Shown here: in pieces, positions 57,344 to 64,000 of the stretch
Position numbering within the stretch: the stretch's first letter is position 1
Layout: each line of letters begins with the position of its first letter
Source: Chlorops oryzae
Lineage: Eukaryota > Arthropoda > Insecta > Diptera > Chloropidae
Direction: 5' to 3'
DNA length: 64,000 nt
NCBI GenBank assembly: GCA_020466095.1
Contig: CM035809.1
Span: forward strand, 5,496,223-5,560,222
The notes under the pieces: model-generated
Told to the model about the DNA's origin: nothing
What the model saw: only the letters and a program-made list of their open reading frames with translations
The model's database searches: none
Made by a program: the position numbers and the translations under genes

Positions 57344-57501
57344 CAGTGAAAACCCCAATGAGTGGACTTCCAACGCTTATGAAAGCTCTCTTCATATAAA
57401 AATCTATTTAAATCAAAAGTCGTTGGATATCCTTCGAATTTTCCGCTCTCCAAAAAAGTTCCATTTTATGAAGGTGTGTTCCCCGTTGAGAGAATTCACT
57501 G
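57344..57501. mobile_element. pogo/Tc1-like MITE (158 bp, TA target)
   Basis: Flanked by TA; ends CAGTGAAAACCCC and GGGGAACA-like inner complement with TTCACTG at the extreme right. TIR match is short (about 8 bases) plus scattered pairs, so weaker than the MITEs at 19155 and 23120. Confidence 0.6.
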
Positions 57502-58375
57502 TAATCTTAATCATTCAATAACGAATCACGCTAAAGGAAATTCTCCAAATTGCATAAATTTAGACAGTGATTCAAAAACTACATTTGACAAAGAAATCCC
57601 GTGAGCACGTGAAACAAAAAATTAAGCAATAAAAGTCAAAAATTTATGAAATAATTAAACAAAAATATTTGTTAAATTATCAAAAATATTTAAGAAATGG
57701 TATATAAATAGAAGCCCAGAAGAATTAAGGCATATAAATCAAAAGCTTTAAGACTTTAGTGTACGAAACGTACTACCTAAAAACATGGCCAGTGCTGAAT
57801 TGACTTAACTTTGGGCGCTAGAAATGTAAGTTAAAAGGAACTTTTTTCTATATAGAAAAATTGTTTTCAATAAAAAAAACACCTCATTGGGCGCCCCAAT
57901 TCTGGTCTAATTGCTAATCCACCACTGAAAACGTTACGACTCATGAGGCAGAATTTTTTACGTGCGATATTTCAAGCGAGAAAGAGTTATGAAATGGAAA
58001 ATACGAGGGAAAATAAATTTAAAAAAAAAATTCTTTAAAGCACAATAAACACGGAATGTATTTTTAACAGTCATTTAAAGAACAGAAATTTCTTCCTAAC
58101 GGTAATAAATTTCAGAAGTGTTCTTTAAATAATTGTAAATCATTTTGAATGGTTCATTTGTTTTTATTTCTAGAAATTATTGGAATGATCTGAGATTTTG
58201 GAGAAGACACGTAATTATTATTAATTTTTTGTTGTGCAGCAACACCTAATTATTTTTATAAAATATTTTAACTTGGAGGAAAATTTTGCTAGACTTACTG
58301 TTTGATTGTTTTGACTTTTACCCTTTGAAACCAAAAATTTTGATATTAGTGGTATTCAAGCAGCTGTGGAAATTG
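57502..58375. other. Non-coding, with a possible small hAT-like MITE
   Basis: At 57790-57925 the ends CAGTGCTGAATTGAC and CTAATCCACCACTG are loosely complementary, with TTGGGCGC motifs inside each, but flanking octamers do not match. Otherwise AT-rich and featureless. Confidence 0.35.
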
Positions 58376-58564
58376 AAGTGTGCAAATTTTGCCCTTTTGT
58401 ATAAACGACCCTGCGAAGAACGAGTGCAAAACTTGTGCGATAACATGGCGCAAATTTTGCCCATCAAAATCGATGTGCAATATTTGCCCGGCCGCGGGAT
58501 TTTTATTCCATACAAGCAAATTTGCACAAACGCAAAATTCGCGAATGTGCAAAAACTGCACACC
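58376..58564. mobile_element. TIR element with GTGCAAATTTTGCCC-type repeats (~190 bp)
   Basis: GTGTGCAAATTTTGCCC at the left pairs with TGCAAAAACTGCACAC at the right. The interior has GCGCAAATTTTGCCC, GTGCAATATTTGCCC and AATTTGCACAAACGC. Overlapping ORFs on both strands come from this self-complementarity. Confidence 0.6.
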
Positions 58565-60587
58565 CGATTGTATCCCACTAATGAGGGTATTCCCTTAAAC
58601 GTGTATTTGCCTCAAAAATTTCGAAAACTCGTAAATCAAGAAGGCGTAGAACATTATGAACGAAGTTTTGTATGAAATTTTTTTACATTTTTCCGCTTTT
58701 TCGATATTTTTACGTGTAAGGGAAGACCCCTATTGATTTCTCTCACTGTAATGATCTCTGGATAAAAGTAAACTTAAATGATATCAAATAAAGTTATTTT
58801 ATACATGCAAGGCATTTATCCTTGGAGTCATATAGAGCTATAGTTTGGTGTACCACGTAATAGCTTTTGGCCAAAGTTACAGCTATAGTTCTATATGCTT
58901 GGAGTACTCTAATCTCAATGATTTAGAAAATGATCTGACTAAAAAATGATGCCTTCGACGTGAAATTATGAGGAGCCTAAATGGATAAGAAAATAATTTG
59001 ACCTTCTCTTTAATCTTTTCTATTACTTCTTTATTGAAATTTGAAAAGATTTATTCATCTGGTATCTCTAAAAAAAACTCTTACAATTCCAAAATTGAGA
59101 CCAATATGATTGAGTTTGTTCTTTCTTCTAGGGAATTGTACCATAAAATTTTTCTCACAGCAGCCTATTGTGGGACACAAGTTATGCAAGGCCCATTATC
59201 AGGCCCTTAGAATATCATTTCAGGCTCGAGATTTTCCATTCGTTGTAGATTCCTCTCGCAAGAAAACACAAACAAGTAAATTCAAAAAACTCAATAAAAA
59301 GAGTTGAACGAATTTCTTCGGTTTTGATTGGACCGTTGTTCCCCACTATCTCTACAGAACTATTGACTGCCAATTCCTCGATAATGATTTGTCAATAGTT
59401 GTTACCGGTCGGTAAAGCGAGTCAATGGAATCTTGCCTAAACATTGTTCGCAAATACTTAAGCATTGCATCAAATTAGAGGTGTGTGAAGTTCTTGATCA
59501 TTAGACCCTAATCAGGATTTAATGTTGCTGTAATTTGCTCCAAAATTCTTAGTCCCGATTCGACAAATCTTCCGTAGAATCTCGACTCTCCAAAGCCCTT
59601 GTTTTTAAAGAGTTTTAAAGCCCAACGGAATGGCGTTTCTCCGTCGCTTATTGACGTTTTCTAGATTTTACGTATTGAAAATTAGCAAAACAGCTGGATA
59701 AGCAAATCATCCGACTGACAGTAAATTTGCTTTTCAAAATTATTTAAAATTAACGAGAAAAGCTGTGTGTGACTGGGTAAAGACAGAGCCATAAATGCGA
59801 AAAACAAAAACAACGAAAATTTTTTTTTTTTTTAATTCTGTTCTTTAAACTTAATCATCTTCATTTTGTGTCTGTCTGTAGCTTTTCATTGTATAATTTA
59901 ATCAAATAAAAAATTTTCTTATAAAGTTATTATTTAGTCTAGGCATTGAAATACTTTAATGGACTTCCTCATAATTGAGCGCTGACTATACACCGGGTCA
60001 GAAAAATAAAAAATTTTTTTTTTAATTGATCGAGCGATTCTCGGCAGTGTGCCTTTCTACTCTTTGTTGCTCACATGCCGCCATGTATTACTTAAGCCTT
60101 TCAGTGGACCACCTTCAAATATCAAATCAACCGATTAACCTTAAAAACAATGTAAACATAACGTAAATAATGTTAGCAATAATCGTGTGAGAGAAAGAGA
60201 GGGGGCTTGGCTTTGTTTCGGTTTGTTTCCCTTGAAATTTTTGGGAAACAATTTACAGTAATGGCACAGTAACTGAAGGTTATAATACTTAGCTTTAATT
60301 GTACGTAAGGCTGAGTTAGTCTATACTTAAAGTAATTTAACTTCGATGAGGCTATGCTTTTAAATAAATACTGCTATGCAATAGGTCGAAATAGTAAGAT
60401 TTTAAGTCGAAACAAATTGAGCTGTTTAGCCTGCAGTAACTTAAATAAATCGAAATTAACTTAAGCATAACTTTAATTTGTAAATCATTGTTCTTTTTAT
60501 ATTTCATCAATTGATCTCGATTGACTGAATTTTGAACAAAAAATAGTAAATTAATATAGCTTAAAATAGGGATATTTTAAGTTTAAT
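58565..60587. other. Non-coding, unassigned
   Basis: AT-rich; local repeats of AGCTATAGTT near 58830-58890; no gene recognised. Confidence 0.4.
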
Positions 60588-61043
60588 CGGCCGTTTACAT
60601 ATGCCATTTTATTCGCGTTTTATCAACTTTGCCCGTTTTAGCACTAAAACAACTTAGACTTTTTCCCGTTTTATCGTACAAATCTAAAACGAGAAACTTT
60701 CCTGTTTTAATTTAAAACAAGTAGCTAAATAAGATAAATCCTGCTTATAACTGCTAAAAATATCGAAATCTGAGTGTCATCACTATAAAAATGCAAGACA
60801 TATGGTAATTGAAATTTCTAATTTAAAAATTGTGAGGTTGTTTCCACAACCAATGTAGAAAACGAACACAATTTCAATAATTGCTTCTTATCTAAATAAC
60901 TATATTCACTCATATTTCACGTGTTAAGCAAACAAAAGATAATTACAAAATGACAAAACGACATGTGCATATGTAAACACCCCGTTTTGACTTAGTCGTT
61001 TTAGCTTAAACGAGTAGCGCTAAAACGTATATGTAAATGCCCT
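60588..61043. mobile_element. TIR element with CGTTTTA-rich ends (~456 bp)
   Basis: CGGCCGTTTACATATGCC at the left and GTATATGTAAATGCCCTA at the right are imperfect inverted ends. Both subterminal regions repeat CGTTTTA/TAAAACG (left 60618-60690, right 60980-61030). Target duplication unresolved. Confidence 0.65.
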
Positions 61044-61815
61044 ATAATACTCAGCGTTGACGTAACGCACATGACATAACTCAAAGTATCAGCTGTTTCG
61101 ATTATATCTGCTTAAGTTAGGAATAAGCCATTAAAAATTTAATACATCTTAAGAATATCTTATCTTAAGTAAAATTATGTTACGTCCATTCAAGAATAAC
61201 TAAGACCGAAGTTTAAGTTTATCTCATTTTGACTATGTTAGAAATTTTGTTTGGTTTATGGATTAGTGCGGGAATACATAACTTTACGTCACTTTTGGAA
61301 CTTAAAAAAGTTAAGGCAATGATTTATTTGCCAATATTTTGGTGCTATGGCTTATTTTGGTATCGATAACGTTTTCAAGTTAAATAGACTTCGAATTCGT
61401 TGAAAGCCAGCCCTAGCTCTGGGTGTTATTTCAACCGATTATTGTGTATAAAGAAGCTTTGAGCCTAAACAGATATCTAAATTCATAGTGTTCTGAGAAC
61501 TCATAAAGTATCAAAATAATTCTATAAGTCCTTTATTCGTTAAGGATATTCTTTAATTATTCTCGCCACATTAATGTTATTAATTAAGATTCTAAGAGAA
61601 TAGCATCACGACCTTAAACCTTTTGTGTAGCCCATGTTCCCTTAGAGTTTCTATAGGCTATCCGTATATACCTATAGTATATACTTATAGTATATACCTA
61701 TAAGTATGTATGTTGAGGCTATTTACGAATCTGAGAATCTCCAAAGGACTACAGCAACTGATTGCTTCAGGACCCATTATTCTTGCCCCCAGACACGTGA
61801 GACTTCTCTCCTTAA
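61044..61815. other. Non-coding, unassigned
   Basis: A TATACCTATAGTATATACTT-type short repeat near 61667-61705; nothing else recognised. Confidence 0.4.
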
Positions 61816-62206
61816 AGCCTGAAATCCACTATAGAGTTTATTTCCGTAGAGAAAATCCTGTAGAGTGTAGAAAATATAACTTTGTTGTGTAAACTCAAGT
61901 AAGTCTCTACGATTCTACAGCTCTACGTAGAGCTGCTGTCGATATATTTAGAGCACAGCTTTTCTATGTACTCCACGACTGCTTACAATCCAGAAGAATG
62001 TCTTCTCTATGACTCTACAGTAAAGAAAATTAATTTTAGAGTGCATGAAGTAGTGGAGCACATAGTAAAGCTTAACTCGAAATATGTCGACGGCAGCTCT
62101 ACTTAGAGCTGTAGAATCGCAGAGACGGTCTTCAGTGTACACAGCAAAGGTAGACTATCTACACTATTTTCTCTACGTAAAAACTCTATAGTGTATTTCA
62201 GGCTTA
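61816..62206. mobile_element. Foldback-type MITE, copy 2 (TAA target)
   Basis: AGCCTGAAATCCACTATAGAG opens and CTCTATAGTGTATTTCAGGC(T) closes, flanked by TAA on both sides, in line with PIF/Harbinger. CTCTACGTAGAGCTG and its variants lie in both arms. Related to 47938-48313. Confidence 0.82.
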
Positions 62207-62223
62207 AGAGAAAAAATTGTTTT

Positions 62224-62370
62224 TTAACCCTTTAACACATAATGGACAAATTTGTGCTCAAATAAAAATAACGATTTAAGGCATTCTTTTTTCCAACATT
62301 GCTACATATTTACTAATCGCAAAATTTATCTGGGGATAATTTGTTTTCCTCCATGGGTTAAGGGGTTCAA
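62224..62370. mobile_element. TTAA-flanked MITE, copy 1 of a local pair
   Basis: TTAACCCTTTAACACATAATG at the left; right end GGGTTAAGGGGTTCAA is slightly degraded. Interior AACGATTTAAGGCATTCTTT resembles AACGATTTAAAGCATATTTT in the next element. Confidence 0.6.
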
Positions 62371-62462
62371 CGAGCCTGAAACAGCTGATGATAAATAACA
62401 AGAATGTCTTGTACATTCTCATGACTTTTTATACATTACATAAGAGTTTATAGCTCTCAGTT

Positions 62463-62586
62463 TTAACCCTTTAAGGCATAATACTCACATAAAATTAACG
62501 ATTTAAAGCATATTTTATTAAAACATTGCTATAAATCGTTAAATTTCTGTGGAGACAAGTTGATTCCTTATGTGTTAAAGGGTTAA
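62463..62586. mobile_element. TTAA-flanked MITE, copy 2 of a local pair
   Basis: TTAACCCTTTAAGGCATAAT at the left and CTTATGTGTTAAAGGGTTAA at the right, intact TTAA on both sides. Confidence 0.65.
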
Positions 62587-64000
62587 AGAAATAAAAAAAA
62601 AACCATCTCTCTGCAACAAAATGTTCATAAAAACTTTGCACTTCAACTAATTGATTTCATTTCTAACAAAAAAAAAAAGAAATTCTACTCAGTAAAGTAA
62701 CATTAAGTCAAATGTAGACAAGGCTTTAAGTTTTTGAAGTCTTAAGTCTTCCTGGCGGATTTCATCCTACCTTCTTAAGGTGGTAATAAAATCCTTTTCT
62801 TTCAAAAAAGTTTTAATGCTCAAATTAAAAAGTATCCCTAAAAATAGCTTCCATATTTATGATAACTCTAGGGATGGATGCTTTTCAATTTAAGTATGGA
62901 AACTTAAAAAAAAAAATACAAAAATTTTTTTAAATAAAAAAGTTATGTTGTTGTTTATGCTTTCGACTGGCAGGTTTAGTCATAATCCCTAAACTTTGGT
63001 CGCATGCTGTTGAGGCGTCTAAAAATAGTAAAGATGCCGATCGATTGAGCTGCAGCAGTTGCAGCACTGGTTTAACAACGTTCCACAAGCTACAAAATAT
63101 GTAAGAAAAATTACAAAAAAAAAAAAATTAAAAAAAATAAAATAAATAAAAAAAATTGGGAAAAAAGAATTGAAAAAATGACGAGAGTCGTGTGGTTGTT
63201 GGCTTTGCTTTTCGTTGATGCTTTCGGCTCATGGCTCTTCAATTTTGTTGACAGAAACGCGAACGCAAAATTAAAAGAAGTAAAATGAACAAAAAGAAAA
63301 ATGGAAGAAAAGAGAGCAAAATATGAAGTTACTCTGCGGCAAGCAGGAAAAACCGGCTTAACGGGAAAATGGAAAATAGGAAAAGTGTTTGATTTCCTCA
63401 TGCTAGGCGCGTGGAAAATCTAATAATGGAAAATGCCAAGAAAATTGCAGAAGAGGAAAATGCAAGCGAAATTAAAGAGATTTTTTTGTTTTTTTGTGGG
63501 AAGTTTCCTTTGGTGACTGCGGTCGCTGAGGTTTCAGCAGAGAAGGAGAGAAAAAGAGATGGAGAAGAGATTTTATCAAAAGAAATAAAACTCTTGAATT
63601 TCAATTAATTTTTTTCTACGTATCGTATGGTTGAGTTATTTTCATTTAAACTCAAACAAAAAGAACTTTGTATATAGTTTAAAAATTTTTTTTGATTTTG
63701 TATATTATATTTTTGAATTATTCAGCAGACTAAAATCTACTAGAGCCACTAGTCAAACTCATAAGGAGGATTTCATTGCAGACCAGTGATATTTAATTTG
63801 AATTATTTTACTAATTCGAAAAGAAACGGAATTTAATAAATGATGAACAGAAAAGTAAAGTGTCATCAGTGATGACATTTGATTAAAAAAAAAAAAAACC
63901 TAAAACCAGTGAACCGTTGGGTTAGTTCAAAATTTTATTATCGAGGTTTGTTTCTGGGTGAGCTTTTTCCGCTTTTCTATAGGAAACTGGGTGGTTTGCA
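62587..64000. other. Non-coding, unassigned
   Basis: Poly-A-rich (63113-63155) and purine-rich stretches. Short ORFs on both strands at 63111-63608 are low-complexity. No gene supported. Confidence 0.4.

Noticed and set aside
58286..58675. 129-codon plus-strand ORF
   Set aside because: Most of it lies in a self-complementary TIR element that also opens frames on the other strand.
63111..63608. Overlapping ORFs on both strands near the right end
   Set aside because: Phe/Leu- and Lys/Glu-rich low-complexity translations of purine/pyrimidine-rich DNA; no conserved motif.

Overview
This 64 kb window comes from a repeat-rich insect genome, most likely a higher fly (Diptera, Schizophora). The evidence is the AT-rich sequence with very sparse short genes, Kozak-like contexts of the CAAAATG type, two DINE-1/Helentron-type elements carrying the (TA)n plus (GTCY)n tracts typical of dipteran mini-me/DINE elements, and R1/I-like LINE tails. 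I cannot fix the genus or species.

Coding content is small. The one complete gene is an intronless ORF at 14125-15360 (411 aa) with the hallmarks of the QRICH2/C16orf96 (DUF4795) family: an N-terminal LxLxExxxxALGT...LxxLxxLLxxL block, coiled coils, and a KCLSC motif. The second is the first coding exon of an unrecognised gene at 28159-28514. It has a strong start context and ends in a consensus GTAAGT donor; its downstream exons are not visible. I saw no tRNA, rRNA or CRISPR.

Nearly everything else is mobile-element sequence or unassigned AT-rich intergenic/intronic DNA. Left part (1-14 kb): short tandem repeats, two inverted arrays of a TCATCGATGACAT unit 3 kb apart, a DINE-1-like element, a hAT-like palindromic MITE and a tRNA-derived SINE with intact target duplication. 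Middle (15-30 kb): a 1.75 kb TIR element, extended palindromes, pogo-, Harbinger- and P-superfamily-like MITEs, and a hAT-like element containing a nested LINE tail. Right-middle (33-42 kb): a dimeric repeat repeatedly bearing a tRNA-Lys primer-binding-site-like motif, then a roughly 2.3 kb segmental duplication already containing a hAT MITE, a SINE and a TTAA-flanked MITE. Right part (43-64 kb): more TTAA-flanked MITEs, foldback MITEs, a Charlie-type hAT with a nested TTAA MITE, and a second DINE-1-like element split by another hAT.

Most useful observations: (1) a 31-bp-TIR, 8-bp-TSD MITE beginning CATGAT, matching the P-element superfamily; (2) several unrelated hAT-like elements each rich in a different short self-complementary motif (AATCGATT, ATCGAT, TATCCGGATA, AACCGGTT); (3) SINEs with two different tRNA-like heads sharing a 3' tail with LINE remnants in the same window; (4) the PBS-bearing dimeric satellite; (5) nesting orders that give relative insertion ages. 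All assignments were made by eye; no database or structure search was run.
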